A DNA stretch of 64,000 nt, from the NCBI GenBank assembly GCA_902728285.1, contig CACVBU010000250.1:604085-668084 (forward strand). Reading direction: 5' to 3'. Of this stretch, positions 43,951 to 54,953 are shown in pieces. The stretch's first letter is position 1; the number at the start of each line of letters is the position of its first letter. The position numbers and the translations under genes were made by a program. The notes beneath the pieces were generated by a model. The model saw only the letters and a list, made by a program, of their open reading frames with translations, made no database searches and had not been told where the DNA came from. Source of the stretch: Clytia hemisphaerica (taxonomy: Eukaryota > Cnidaria > Hydrozoa > Leptothecata > Clytiidae).

Positions 43951-44306
43951 TTTAATCGTAGAAATTTAAGCGAGACTAACTTCAGCGTTTTAGCCAGTTT
44001 TCCCTATTTTTGCTAAAAAAAATCTCGCAAAAACACGCCAAATCGACGGATCGCAAACATTTATCCAATCGAAATTTCTGGTTATATTGCCTTGATACAT
44101 TTTTATCAATATAGGAAGGGTTTGAGTGCAAAGAAATGCTAGAAAACGAATCCATTCAATGATGTAATACAAGTATTCGCTTAAATTTATCCATGCGAAA
44201 TTTTTTGAAATCGCGATTCGCTAAAATAAATCCAAAAAAATCTGGATTTTCATGCCTCGCTAATATACTCTAAAATTAGTCTCGCTAAAATTTCTACTAC
44301 GATTAA
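43951..44306. mobile_element. 356-bp inverted-repeat element, possible MITE
   Basis: TTTAATCGTAGAAATTTAAG...GAGACTAA at the left is matched by its complement at 44276-44306 with a 3-bp indel. Inside are several GCGAAAT/TTCGC-type motifs in both orientations. Target duplication not resolved. Confidence 0.65.
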
Positions 44307-46825
44307 TAATCGAAAGTTTCTGATTGCGAAAACACCAGAGCAGTGTTCTGAAAAATTTGTAGGGTTATGGTTTATTTACGTGGGATATGTTTACATTTGT
44401 ATCGTGTCCTTTCTTGTTTTGACGTTTCTGTAAGCTACTGTATGTAGGCGTAAGAATTTTCGTTTTTCGCGATTTTGGCCATTTTTTGGAAATTCTTTAA
44501 GGGCCCTTCGCGAAAATGTTTGGACAGAAAAAATTCTTGACATAAAAGAAGATCAACACTGTGAATAAAACGTGACATTTATACACATCCGTTTTAGTGA
44601 CTTCAGTGCCTTAAAGTAAAATGTAAGATTTATACACCCCTGTTTCGGTGAAGTTTTGAAATCTACCAAGATGACTACGAAAAAGGTCAAATACACCGGG
44701 TAGGAATTTTAAAAACTCACTGGCGTGAGAACTGAAAAGTCGATTTTTTTTGGAGCAGGAACTTTCATTTCAAGGAGTACATGTGTTTTTTAAATAAGCA
44801 ATGCACTATTAAGCCTAAGACTTCAGATATGACAAAATTGTAAAACATATGAGCATTTTTCTGAGTTTTGCTGGATTTCACGGATTTTTGGGATTTCACG
44901 GATTTTTGGGATTTCCCTGAAATTTTGCTTGGGATATAAGCATCATTATAAGCATTTTTCAGCCTTGCCAAGCCCTCGACTAAGCATCATCTCCGAGCCT
45001 GTTTTCATGTTTCAGTGTGCTTATAAAAAGTATGTATTCTAAGAGTTCATCAAAATGTCTATCTTTACCGGGTTTACCTAATTAGTATGACGATCCCAGT
45101 TTTGATCAGATTAGAGAGTTTCAATAAATTTTTACCGGGTTTATTGATTACTCCGCCACCTTAAGTTTCATGGCCATGTTTGGAAACGGGCTGTTCAGCG
45201 TGTGTCACTGATATAGACCCTGGCACTTTTTCGCCTAACCTTTCAATTTCAGTTTCAATCCAATTTTACTTCTCTTTTCTTGATTCATTTTAAAAGTTAA
45301 TGTCGTAAATTTTGAGATTTTCGATCTGGCGATAGTTTTAGCTCGCAAAAATTATAGTAGTAATAGTAAATGTAATTCTGGGCCTACTTTAAGTGGTAAT
45401 CTAACTTAAAATAACTTATCTTCTTGGTGAAAAGCAAATATGGTAACAAATTCGAAATTTGCAGGTAGCTTATTTTTCTTGAGTAACGCGAATGGTTAAT
45501 TTTTACGAGAAAAATTTCGGCAACAGCCGTTGGGGGAAAAGTTTGTAGGGTATTTTGAGCAAAAATTGGTTAATTATGGATAAAAGAGACTTCAGCTAAA
45601 AAATTTCAGTAACGCTTAATGCTTAACGTGTAATGCTCTTTATCATTTTAGCTAGAACATGTTTTGGCGAGTAACAGGATTTTTAAATTTAGGCAAGAAA
45701 AAATGAAGGTAGTCATTCAGTGTTCCAAGAAAAAAATGGCCGGAAGAGTTTTGGTTGCATTTATTTCAACACCCCCTTCTCAAAGACCCGGTGGGATTTT
45801 TCAGCCAGCGGGGATAAAAATAACAGAAAACAGCTGCATATATGTTTATGGCTGAGGATTTCCATTCTTTTCTGTTCAGAAAATTCAGTGGGGATGGGGA
45901 AAATATTAAATTATTTTGCAGTGAGGATTGTTTTATTTCATTATTTTCAGTGAAGACATAAATTGGACAATAATTTTCCTCCACCGGGGACAATGTTTTG
46001 GCCAATTCTTCTAGTGCGAAGGGTCTCAGTGGGTCTGTGAGAAGAGGGTGTATTTCAATTTCTGTGGAAAGTTATTTTAGCGAGAAAAAAATCTAAAGTC
46101 TGTTCACGATAAGTGTGTACTCTTTTTTCTTTTACCTATAACTTTTGATGGATTTCTTCAATCTTTATAAATTTGTTATCGTTGGAGAGATATTTGTGAG
46201 TGAAATAATTTGAAATAAAAAAGTCTTTTAAAAATTCTAAAAACTGACGAAAATAACGAAGAAAAAAATTAATATCTTGTAGAAAATTGGCTATAACTTT
46301 CATTTTCACTGGAGAGATTCTTTGATCTTAGGAGATCATCACTGTGAAGAAGTTTCACCAACATATTTATTCAATATAAAGTTATGATACAAATTAATAA
46401 GTTATTGGCAGCGTTTTTAGACGTCAGTCAGCCAAAAAAAATCATAAAAAAAGAAATACGTTTATACCTAAACTACTTATAACGTTGTTTGATATCTTAC
46501 AACTGAATGATTATATTTGAGAAATTTTATAAAAAATTCGTCTATGGGCCGCTTCGCTCCCCTCAAGATACTTTGCAGGGTTAGGGCACCTTAAATAAAT
46601 GGCTTAATTCTCACGTGGGCTTTTTTCACGAATTGAGGGTCTAAAGTTTTCGAGCGGATTGAAGTTTATGCATTAGCCTAATCTGTACCTAATTTCATCA
46701 TTCTCCTAGAGGTTATGGCCGAAATTCGGATTTCATATTTCCCAAGGGCAATTTGATACAATTAAGGTAGGAAGTGTGGTTATATCAATACATCCTATCT
46801 GTTTGTACTTCACCTGTGACTTTAG
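44307..46825. other. 2.5-kb stretch without supportable genes
   Basis: Repeated GATTTCACGGATTTTTGG occurs twice in tandem near 44873-44905. The open frames at 44765-44971 and 45664-46005 show no domain. The stretch may include upstream sequence of the multi-exon gene that follows, but no promoter is recognisable. Confidence 0.45.
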
Positions 46826-47829
46826 ATGCCACAAAAAATTTGTTCCTGTAGGCAGCACAAGAAAAACTGGATATTTCCTCAGAAGGAGTATAAAAATATA
46901 CTCAGGGTGAAGAGTAATGTGCGTAACTTTTTGTGGGATAAAAAATGGATTAAAAAGAAGCACCGTGGACATTTCTGTCCAAATTGTATTGAAATGGGGC
47001 AAGGTGTTCGTGCTAAAGAACTCAAGTCTGGCGAGAATGTACTTATAAACTTAGACAAGTTGAAAAGTGACATCAAAAAAGACATAAAAACACTGTGGAA
47101 GCATGTATCGTTGTTTGATCTGCTGACCTATAATGCAAAAGTTTGGCTGAAATGTCGTCCAAAGTCTGTACTCTTATTTTGTGCCAAACGTTTTGGTGCT
47201 AAGGGTAGGATAATGTCGAATTTGAAGGCCACGCGATTAGCCCTTACAATTGAGTGCATGTACGGACTTCATGGGCGAAAGTTGGTCCTTCCACTTTCCT
47301 TGCTGCTCAATTTGGTATAACCACGCTTAACGAGATGTAAGACAACGACAAACATCTTTGGTAGACTCTCCCCTGGAGGCTGCTCTCAGCATATAGTCAA
47401 CTGGGTAAAGGAAGAGACTGCATCTCCACTTTTGTCACTGCCACGTGTCGACTTAAAGGCCATGGTGGACAACACACAGAAAATTGGCAAAACTTGGTAA
47501 CTGAAGTTGGCTTTGAACGCTCCGTCGAGTGTAATTACATGTCATGTTAGTATAAAGCCCTCTTCAAAGTCGACGACAGTACAGTTCAGTGAGAAAGACC
47601 CTCCCAAAAGTGTGTCCCTATGCCATCTTCCTTAAAGGATGTTAAGATGTCGACAAAAGAAGAAGGCATGTTTCGGAAATTGCGAGTTCAATTTCTAGAG
47701 AAACGGGATGATGATTCAAAAACCAAGGACGAAGATGTGGAAAGGTACACTGACGTTCTCGCGAAGGCAAAGATGGTGAAATATTGCGTAGAAGGTGCTT
47801 GTGAAAATGACAAAAATTACCAGGTATAA
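46826..47829 (+). pseudogene. unknown multi-exon gene, N-terminal coding block (decayed)
   Basis: 46826-47320 reads RNFLWDKKWIKKKHRGHFCP and HVSLFDLLTYNAKVWLKCRP. After a frameshift near 47300 it continues QFGITTLNEM with stops, then VDLKAMVDNTQKIGKTW, a stop, LKLALNAPSSVITCHVSIKP and KPSSKSTTVQFSEKDPPKSV. A further frameshift near 47610 leads to KDVKMSTKEEGMFRKLRVQF and AKAKMVKYCVEGACENDKNY, with a possible donor at 47829 (CAG|GTATAA). Base composition is much less AT-rich than the surroundings, as in real exons. Two or more frameshifts and stops mark this block as decayed. Family not recognised with certainty. Confidence 0.5.
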
Positions 47830-48093
47830 TGTAAAAGCGACTCTTAAAGCACGAGTAAATCCTAAATAAATGCACCTTAAAATAGGCTATGATATATGAG
47901 ATTTAGAATAAGAGGAAAGGATAATGCATAGCAACTGCCAAAGAACGCTACTCATACTACTACACTCTAGTAAAAGGGCAAAGAGTACTAGCCAAATATA
48001 ACAAAATTTCCCAATTTGTTTTAGCAAAACTTTGAAGGAATATCAGCGGGACTGATTTAATTATCGGTTGATTTATGCTATTATTACTTTTCA

Positions 48094-48350
48094 GATATGC
48101 GAGAAGAAGCAGAAGCGAGCTCGAAGAATGCAATGTGACACTTGATTCGACAGGAGAACAAGTTATTTTAGGATATTACTTTCCGGGAACTTGCGTATCT
48201 GGAGTGGAAAAGCTTGATCTTCACATTGGCGATCCTACTTTTGCAACTCCCAACTCGTATGGAACGGTATCGGAACTACTTCCTGAGGTTGGCCGCCGGG
48301 CTGGTTGGTACTTTTCTTCTTATCCAACTGATGTGAATTATTGGCAGTAG
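48094..48350 (+). CDS. unknown multi-exon gene, exon with GDPTFATP motif
   Basis: Acceptor TTTTCAG|ATATGCG at 48093/48094, then an open frame: RSRSELEECNVTLDSTGEQV, GYYFPGTCVSGVEKLDLHIG, DPTFATPNSYGTVSELLPEV, GRRAGWYFSSYPTDVNYWQ, ending at TAG 48348-48350. From memory, a VEKLD-x-GDPTFATP-x-YGT-SELLPE motif is shared by uncharacterised, multi-copy coral and anemone proteins; I cannot give a function. The acceptor phase does not match the donor at 47829, so an exon may be missing or decayed. Confidence 0.55.
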
Positions 48351-49143
48351 ACCCTCAAAATCATAGCCTATCTATATCCTAACATGCGATTTTCGATCAC
48401 TTTGTACAGATGAAAGACGTGCTGTGACATTTGTCCGCACTATTTTAACATTTGCATTAACTGCCCTGACATATCTTTGAACTTTAGTAGCTTTTGTCTG
48501 GTAACTTGTTGACTAGCTCTTTCCCAATCTTTAGGTATTAAACGCTATCCCGCTGGAACGCGAGAGTGGTTGTTATTGGAAGTTGACAGAACTATATACA
48601 GCATGGTTATAGAAATGTTTTTTCTCCAGTTTTGTCTGTGAAGTTTGTATGCGCTTTTTTCATGGCTCACATATGTTTGATGTAAGTTTGAAAGTGTCAC
48701 GAAGGTATATTGGGTTTTGTTCTGTTCACTCTGGAATACCTCAAGCAATGTCATCTATATCGTCCTTACTTCTTACTGTCTACATTTAACACGCGTGCTC
48801 TGCCTTTTCGAATTTTCAAAACTTTCATTTGTTGTTTAGTTCTACTGTGTAAAAAGTACTGTCCACATTTAATCTGTAATAGGAACACGATTGCCATTCT
48901 GTTAAAAAGAAGATGACGAAAAAAGAAAAAAGAAATGTATTCGCACGCGCGAATTCAACTGGTTGTTTCCAATAGCGGGGCTATTGCATATTGAAATGAA
49001 CATATGTAAAACGTTTATGAAGTTGAATTGGCAGGTAATATGCTCTTTGGTTTAAGGCATGCAATGTTAGTCCATGTAAATAACGTAGTCTTCCATGTCA
49101 CTGTATGTCCACCATGGTTATATTTAATGCTTTTTCAATTTAG

Positions 49144-49374
49144 GTATTTTGTAAAAGAATCTGTATAGAGCTTGGGTTCAAAACAGACAAGGCACAGGCC
49201 ATGATGCATGCATGCAAAGACCACCATAAAGCTTGGCAATTCTTGGAGGCAGTCCTTTTTGCTTTTGTAGACGAATCGTTGGCTTTGTATGAAAAGACAG
49301 CTCGTCAGCATTCCATTCCTGACCATATGTCCTGGATTATCGATCAACCAGATAATCATCGTTTTCTTAGTTGA
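49144..49374 (+). CDS. unknown multi-exon gene, exon with KAWQFLEAV helix region
   Basis: Acceptor TTCAATTTAG|GTATTTTG, then 76 open codons to TGA at 49372: VFCKRICIELGFKTDKAQAM, MHACKDHHKAWQFLEAVLFA, FVDESLALYEKTARQHSIPD, HMSWIIDQPDNHRFLS. The composition is clearly coding. The frame is too short from its first ATG to stand out by ORF length. It resembles the helical region following the GDPTFATP segment in the same remembered cnidarian family. The stop may be genuine decay, or the exon may end at CTTA|GTTGAA before it. Confidence 0.55.
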   Translation, partial: VFCKRICIELGFKTDKAQAMMHACKDHHKAWQFLEAVLFAFVDESLALYEKTARQHSIPDHMSWIIDQPDNHRFLS

Positions 49375-49658
49375 ATGATGCTGGACTACCTGTTTTCAAT
49401 CATGGTGCTCCGCGTTAGCGTTCGGAGAAACTGTTTTGATGGTAAATTCTTTTTGTATATTTCAGATCGTTTACCAATTCCTTTACTTTCTACCCAAAAC
49501 CCACAATTTTGATCTCAATTGCTTATGAAAGGAGTATACTACAACATTTTGCATATTGTTTCAATATCTTTATGAAGGTTACCTTTAGAAATGATACCAC
49601 GTAATAAGTAAAATGATCTTGCTCTGTTGCATAACGTATTAGATTAAAATCAATATAC

Positions 49659-50079
49659 TTGATTACAACAATTTCGATCGCCTTAAAGAAGTTTCGTGAC
49701 CTATTCTTTGTCCGCCACCACCCCTACTACCGAAAGATAATCACATACCAATTCAACATTTTGGAGACAATGCCTGAAGGAATAAAAGAGCTGTATGTGG
49801 AGCATATGGCAGGCAGTATTTCTGGACTGAAGGACTCTGCTCAGGGTGGTAAGGAAAGTCCATTTATCTTAAGTTTGTATTCTTCTTTGCTACCATGTGG
49901 TATCATTTTTTTCAAGGGACGGAATAAGTCACCGAAATGGCTCAAATATTGTGGCAAAATATTGTGCACACTTAAAGCCAATGAAATTGAATTCAATTTT
50001 CATATGTGAAGCGTGTTATTCATCATATTTACGACGTAATGTAATGTTTGTTATGGATACATCCCGGTTTTGCAAGTAA
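49659..50079 (+). pseudogene. unknown multi-exon gene, exon with GGKESPFILS segment
   Basis: The frame reads ALKKFRDLFFVRHHPYYRKI, FNILETMPEGIKELYVEHMA, SAQGGKESPFILSLYSSLLP, RNKSPKWLKYCGKILCTLKA, then shifts frame at about 50000 to ICEACYSSYLRRNVMFVMDT and SRFCK before TAA 50077. The frameshift within NEIEFNF|ICEAC is one base. Same strand and order as the neighbours. No domain name available. Confidence 0.5.
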
Positions 50080-50289
50080 TGGTGAAAATCGGGGTGTTTT
50101 CGTGGAAAACATTACATTACGTTTTCAATATCACGAATAAAGACAAAGCGAATCAGCTAATACATTTTTATGTTAAATAAAACTACTTTCGGACACGCTT
50201 CACCTCTAAATTGGCATGCACTGCCCAGTCCAAAACACACAAAACTAACATACTTTAAAATTATTTGATATGGTTAAGGAGATGACATC

Positions 50290-50394
50290 ATGGAGGAAAT
50301 TAACAAACGCGTGAAGTCGTGGCTTGATGACGATGGTGTTCCGACTGAAGAACATTGGACCGAGAGTACACGATTGCTTCAAAATATTGACAAG
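50290..50394 (+). CDS. unknown multi-exon gene, exon with VKSWLDDDGVPTEEHW
   Basis: ATG 50290: MEEINKRVKSWLDDDGVPTE, EHWTESTRLLQNIDK, ending at a donor AAG|GTAATC in phase 0 (50394/50395). Sequence after the donor loses coding character although the frame stays open to 50508. The exon could also begin at an upstream acceptor. The (E/L)-E-x-INK-x-VK-x-WL-x-x-GVP pattern recalls the same uncharacterised cnidarian family. Confidence 0.5.
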
Positions 50395-51815
50395 GTAATC
50401 CAAGCATGTTTTAAAGTATGTAATGTTATGCTCCAGTCGAAAATAGTATACAGATTACAAGAACCTAGTTGGACATTGGTCCGTGGCTCATGTGTCCAAG
50501 GACGATAGTTACACGGCCCCAGTATACTAACAGCGTCAAAAAAGTGTGATGAAAATGATGCCTACTTTTGCTTCGCAAATTAATTCGGAAATATTAATTG
50601 TGATATTATAGAGCCGACCAAAGCAAATTTGTTTAGAAAAACAATCTCCATAAATTCAGCATATATACATAAAATACAAGTACAACTAAAACCAACAACA
50701 AATACTAGACCAGCGGCATTTGTTAACTTTCGATGTCTAGATCTCGAGAAATTTTGGTTTAAATATTTAAAATTATCGATATTTTTTGCTGAGTCAGCAG
50801 TTTTTCAGCATATTTATCCACCTTAAAAATGAATTATCTCGAGATCTATACATCAAAAGTTGACAAACCATACCTTTTTGGGTAGTGCTAATTCAGGACT
50901 ATCTAGCTGTGGGAATGATATTTTCTGAAAATGCCGCTAGGAAAATGCTGACGTCATCGGAAAACGCGAAAAACGTCGATTTTTCGCCTTAAACTTAAAA
51001 AATAACCCCATTTTCTTTATCTACTTTTCACGCCGAATCCGTTGGTAGTCTCAGGTATTTGATTTTCAGACTTCAAAAAAACCGTTAGTAAAGGGGGGAC
51101 CCTTGATAAGTTCTATCGATTAACTAAAGACCGATTCACTCGAAAACTGCAGGAGATTCGAAGGGCAAATTTTTGTCAATTCTACACCCTATTAGGAGCA
51201 TAATAACAAAAATTTGCCCTGATCTAAGGGGTGCCCTACGAAAACCATTTAAGGCCTTTTTGAATCTCGGATGCTGGTCTATACAACATAAACAGGTAAA
51301 GCTAAAACCAGCGCCAAATACAGCATAGACATTAAGAACCAAAACCTAAGACCAGCTAGGACCAGCCTCCCCAGGATCTTTCTGTTTAGGAGAAAAGTAT
51401 TTAAACCTATCAAATTCTTTTTTATCCGTTATGTGTGTATTTCCAGTGCAGCGTAGATGTTTCCACGTGTTGCACGGTGCTTCCTCAGTGCACCCGACCG
51501 ACCTATTTTGGATTTTCCCCTAAAAAACCGCCATTCTCTTGTCCTCTGTCGACAGAAATACCACCTTGCATGTTGCACAGTTATTCTGTACAACCTGGTT
51601 AGCCTTCAGTGTCTTTTTTGCACATTTCTTCGTTTTCTTTGAAGAAGGAAGTCCGACAATGGGTATCTCTGTTCGGATTTTACGGCTCAATTTCGGGGGA
51701 GATATAGTGGGATCCATTTCGGACTCGACCTAAAGACAGGTAATGGTGAAACATGGCATTGTCTGTCATTGTTTTTTCTTGGAACAACTATAGTTAAGGA
51801 ACTTTTGCATTGGGG

Positions 51816-51965
51816 ATGAACCGGGGCCGTAAAAGTATTCAAGTGCACAAGAAATCAGCAAATGAGCCAAATATGTTACCTCAAGTTGTCCGCAATTTAC
51901 CGCGCTGGGTTGATCAATCTCTCCGGTCTGAGTTTCGACGTCATTTAGCTGCAGAGAGAACGTAA
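51816..51965 (+). CDS. unknown multi-exon gene, exon starting MNRGRKSIQVH
   Basis: MNRGRKSIQVHKKSANEPNM then LPQVVRNLPRWVDQSLRSEF and RRHLAAERT before TAA 51963; a donor AAC|GTAAAG overlaps the end at 51961/51962. The composition is coding. Its N-terminal boundary is uncertain: a stop lies upstream in frame at about 51795, so it begins at this ATG or at an acceptor between. Its end phase (2) does not match the next segment as I placed it. Confidence 0.45.
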   Translation: MNRGRKSIQVHKKSANEPNMLPQVVRNLPRWVDQSLRSEFRRHLAAERT

Positions 51966-52026
51966 AGAATACATAAAAAACTTTGTTTGACATTATGTAA
52001 AAATGACATCACTATAACGTACATAG

Positions 52027-52149
52027 AGCGGATTGATTTCCATGAGATTTGTTTTTGCGAAGATGTAGAAAACGTCAAAGTAAAACACATACCTCCATCT
52101 ATTTCTCATCATACAGAATGTTTCCGTCTTTGTCCCAAACCTGCCAAAG
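52027..52149 (+). CDS. unknown multi-exon gene, Cys-rich exon ending at a strong donor
   Basis: The frame RIDFHEICFCEDVENVKVKH then IPPSISHHTECFRLCPKPAK, ending phase 1 at AAAG|GTACGT (52149/52150). The acceptor ACATAG|AG is tentative. It joins in phase to the next exon at 52216 (AQATSSCFCD). Together the two exons give C-x-C pairs and a C-x3-C that could bind zinc, an inference only. Confidence 0.6.
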
Positions 52150-52215
52150 GTACGTAATCTTAAAGTTATCCGCCAATGCCTGATTCTAAAAGAAAAATTT
52201 TGTTTCATATTTCAG

Positions 52216-52337
52216 CTCAAGCAACGTCTTCTTGCTTTTGTGACATAAGGAATGATGATGACAGTAAAGAACGTATACGTGGAGCAAACAGGAGTTCCAC
52301 TTCAGAGGACTTAATTCTGCTTGTACGATGCTTAATG
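52216..52337 (+). CDS. unknown multi-exon gene, exon AQATSSCFCD...RCLM
   Basis: Acceptor ATATTTCAG|CTCAAG; a phase-1 join to the preceding exon gives AQATSSCFCDIRNDDDSKER and IRGANRSSTSEDLILLVRCL. The donor ATG|GTGAAT at 52337/52338 is in phase 0; reading on would hit TGA at once. The phase-consistent splice pair with the previous exon is the best evidence in this region for a real gene. Confidence 0.65.
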
Positions 52338-52610
52338 GTGAATTGAAGATTTTAGGTAGGTCAGGGGAAGGAGCCTCAAAAATGTGTGGTCGAAGTAAAA
52401 GGGTGTGAAATGAGATCTACAATATCAAGTAGGATGACGACATGCATAGTCCACGATCTCCACGATCTCCGACATTCCTAAATCGTTAAAGTTATTGTAA
52501 AGTAAAGCTAGCCTCAAAGTGTGGAAAATGGAAAACGTTCCGCGCCTAAAGGTCATTCTTGTTTAAAATAACCCACCTAACACATACAAGTAAAACAATT
52601 ATCTTTTTAG

Positions 52611-52745
52611 AACGGACTGGGCCTTTGAGTTCAATAGACCAAGAAGAGCCCCTATGCGATGAGCTCATGAGCTTGCATAATTAGGCCGAGCAAAACCTCA
52701 CTAACTACATTGCCGCCTGCAAAAAGGAGATGAACACATGTTCAG
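52611..52745 (+). CDS. unknown multi-exon gene, exon ending NTCS
   Basis: Two readings. From acceptor TTTTTAG|AACGG at 52610/52611 the frame gives SSIDQEEPLCDELMSLHN, a TAG, then AEQNLTNYIAACKKEMNTCS. Alternatively the TAG belongs to an acceptor (ATAATTAG|GCCGAG) and the exon is 52685-52745, whose phase 0 start matches the donor at 52337. Either way it ends TCAG|GTAGAC in phase 1. A 13-bp microexon (AGGAAACAGTCAG, 52811-52823) would bridge the phases to the next exon but is speculative. Confidence 0.4.
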
Positions 52746-52911
52746 GTAGACATTTTTGCTTCCTTAAATGAATTTGTTACACCTCTATGGGTCCTTGGCC
52801 TATGTTATAGAGGAAACAGTCAGGTTGCACAACGCAAGTCACAAAATATACAGTTATCACGACAAGTGCAATAAACGCAAAAACATACACATGGAATTTT
52901 TTTTATTCTAG

Positions 52912-52974
52912 GTACATCAGTGTAACCAAAAAAGATAAAGATAAGAGGCTGAACATATCATCGTTGACAGTAAC
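52912..52974 (+). CDS. unknown multi-exon gene, penultimate exon
   Basis: Acceptor TTTTTATTCTAG|GTACATC; frame YISVTKKDKDKRLNISSLTV; donor AC|GTAAGT at 52974/52975, phase 2. It joins exactly in phase to the last exon at 53355 (AC+G, Thr, then QIMIKIEK). The strong consensus at both ends and the phase agreement support a real splice. Confidence 0.6.
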
Positions 52975-53354
52975 GTAAGTAACTTCATCTGTAGTTACAT
53001 CCCTGTGTCACTTAAAATTTAATTGAAAAACTTTCACTCCAAAACCATCCCTAGAACCCATACAGGAATTATTGGGCTCTGGAAAATAGAATTTTAATAC
53101 TCATTAGGAATTCGATACAAATTTTTATCCCCACCGAGATGAAAAATTCCATAGGGGCTGTGATGCAGGGGTGTGTAAATGGTGCTTTAGTAGAAAAATT
53201 GTACAAGTACCTTGAGAAATTCTTATAATATATGTTAATTTCTTGTTCCGAGAAAAAACGAAGATCAGTTTCTTTCATGTGAGGCCCCACTGAAAGCGTT
53301 GGTACTTCTCGTACTTGAGAACAAGGACTAACAATTAAGCAATTTATTTTTTAG

Positions 53355-53556
53355 GCAGATTATGATCAAAATCGAAAAGATTTTAGGAGTCATTGATGAC
53401 GAAGAGTGGAGAGAGAAGTATGTGACGAAAACAAAAAGCCAACGAACCTTAAAAGATGTTTTTATTGAGTTTTTAATCGACCTTTACCGTAATTTCCCTC
53501 ATGTTGAGGAAGTACAGAATGTAGAAGCAGGTGACGCAAACGAGGACGAAGAATAA
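53355..53556 (+). CDS. unknown multi-exon gene, terminal exon
   Basis: Acceptor TTTTTTAG|GCAG. The frame reads QIMIKIEKILGVIDDEEWRE, KYVTKTKSQRTLKDVFIEFL, IDLYRNFPHVEEVQNVEAGD, ANEDEE, stop TAA at 53554. AATAAA overlaps the stop codon and could serve as the poly-A signal. Charged and helical with an acidic tail; no domain recognised. The last exon is intact, unlike the N-terminal block of the locus. Confidence 0.65.
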
Positions 53557-54000
53557 ACCAAACGTGATAACATTGTACTTTTTGTTGTTTTGCTATTTTT
53601 TGTACGTAAAAAATCTATATATTTGGGCAAGCTAGTTTTCCATTCTAACAAAATAGGAACGTAAAAGCGGAAAAAACACAGTCAACCCCTGGTTGGTCAG
53701 TTGGTGCCCTACATACCTTTTTCAAAAATTCAATACTTGAAACCTACACATCTAGCACAAGAAAAAAAGCTAAAAAATGATAAAAAGTTTCTGAAATATA
53801 ATTTTCAAAATTGTCTTACTTTTTGCTTGAAATCCCACGTTGTGTGACAACGCCAAATTGAGTGATTTGCCGTCGGGCACGAGAAGAGACAACGAGAAAT
53901 TGGGGTTTACTCAGAGTTTTGACAAGTTTTGACAGCTCAAAGGTGTGAATTTGATGTTTTCACATTCTCGTGCTCGTTGTGATTGCGGAAAGTGCCTAAT
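53557..54000. other. spacer
   Basis: No supportable feature. A TACATACCTTT-type stretch and A-rich tracts only. Confidence 0.5.
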
Positions 54001-54171
54001 GACGTAGTTGTCTACGTTGACGAGACAGTCGAGAGACAGACATGCCGATAGGTCGAATCATTGAAACTTTCCCAGGAAATGATGCCATAGTCCGAAAAGT
54101 TATGTTGAAAACGAAAGATGGCGTGTACACACGTCCAGCTACCAAATGCTACCTTCTGGAAGGTGCAGATT
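54001..54171 (+). pseudogene. BEL/Pao retrotransposon C-terminal relic (DUF5641-like)
   Basis: The frame DVVVYVDETVERQTC shifts by one base into MPIGRIIETFPGNDAIVRKV (ATG 54039) and MLKTKDGVYTRPATKCYLLE before TAA. W-x-(L/I)-G-R-I-x-x-x-(F/Y)PG-x-D-x-x-V-R-x-V, then T-x-x-G-x-x-x-RP-x-x-K-x-x-LL, is the signature of the domain that closes BEL/Pao polyproteins. The conserved Trp is lost to a missing base (TG|CCG). Nothing else of the element is visible. Confidence 0.8.
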
Positions 54172-54602
54172 AAACTCCAATTCAAATTCTGTCGGGGAGT
54201 GTTTTGGAAATTTAATCAATGTTGCGTTTGAATAATTAGTATTTTAATGTTCTGTGTTGTGTGTATTGTCATGTGTTTTGTCTCGTGCGTCTTTTGTCAT
54301 TTTTAATTAGACTTTTTACTGTATAGGTTTTTTGATCCCCCTTTTTTTGCATGCACTTTTTCAGAGAGCTTGTTGAAAGAAGACGTTCATAAACAGAGAA
54401 TATCGTTCTAAACTTGAATTCACATTTTTATCGAAAATATTTTGAGTCAAATAGCTTTTTCTATCACTTTTTGGATTGCATATTGTGCACTTGTTTTTGG
54501 CATTCTATCGAGATTTATGTAACGAAATTGGTAAGTATAGTTTTTGCACTTGTTCATCATGTTTGTATATACAATGGTGAGACAAGAGTAGTATTGACTT
54601 TC

Positions 54603-54702
54603 ACCCCCTTCCCCCCCCCCAGTGGCAATGTTCCCAGGACAGTGGAAAGTTGTTGGACGGTCCTCTGAACTCAACATTGCCACAAGGGGGGAGAGGGGGG
54701 AC
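54603..54702. mobile_element. about 100-bp hairpin element with C-run/G-run ends
   Basis: CCCCCTTCCCCCCCCCC...GTGGCAATGTT is matched by the complement AACATTGCCAC...GGGGGGAGAGGGGGG at 54674-54702. The loop has a smaller inverted pair (GGACAGTGG/GGACGGTCC region). A minimal MITE or a stable RNA hairpin; target duplication not seen. Confidence 0.6.
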
Positions 54703-54953
54703 CTTTTCACTGTTTTCCCAGCCCCGCCCACTCATCCTCAACTAAAAAGTTCAAAATTTGAGCTAAAGATAAACATTGAGAAGTCAATATTTCCAAGTTC
54801 TTATAAATTTATTTTTTTCTAAACTTGCCAATAGCAAAGCCATGATGCGCCGTTGATTTGATTGTCCGGATAAATTTCGGGAGAAAAATAGCCTAAATTA
54901 GAGGCCACAGCTTTTAGCTAAGCATTATTTTTTCTGTTGGGATAATACCTGGA

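Noticed and set aside
52811-52823. 13-bp microexon in the unknown gene
   Set aside because: It would solve the phase between neighbouring exons, but such a short exon cannot be supported without transcripts; noted only in the exon description.
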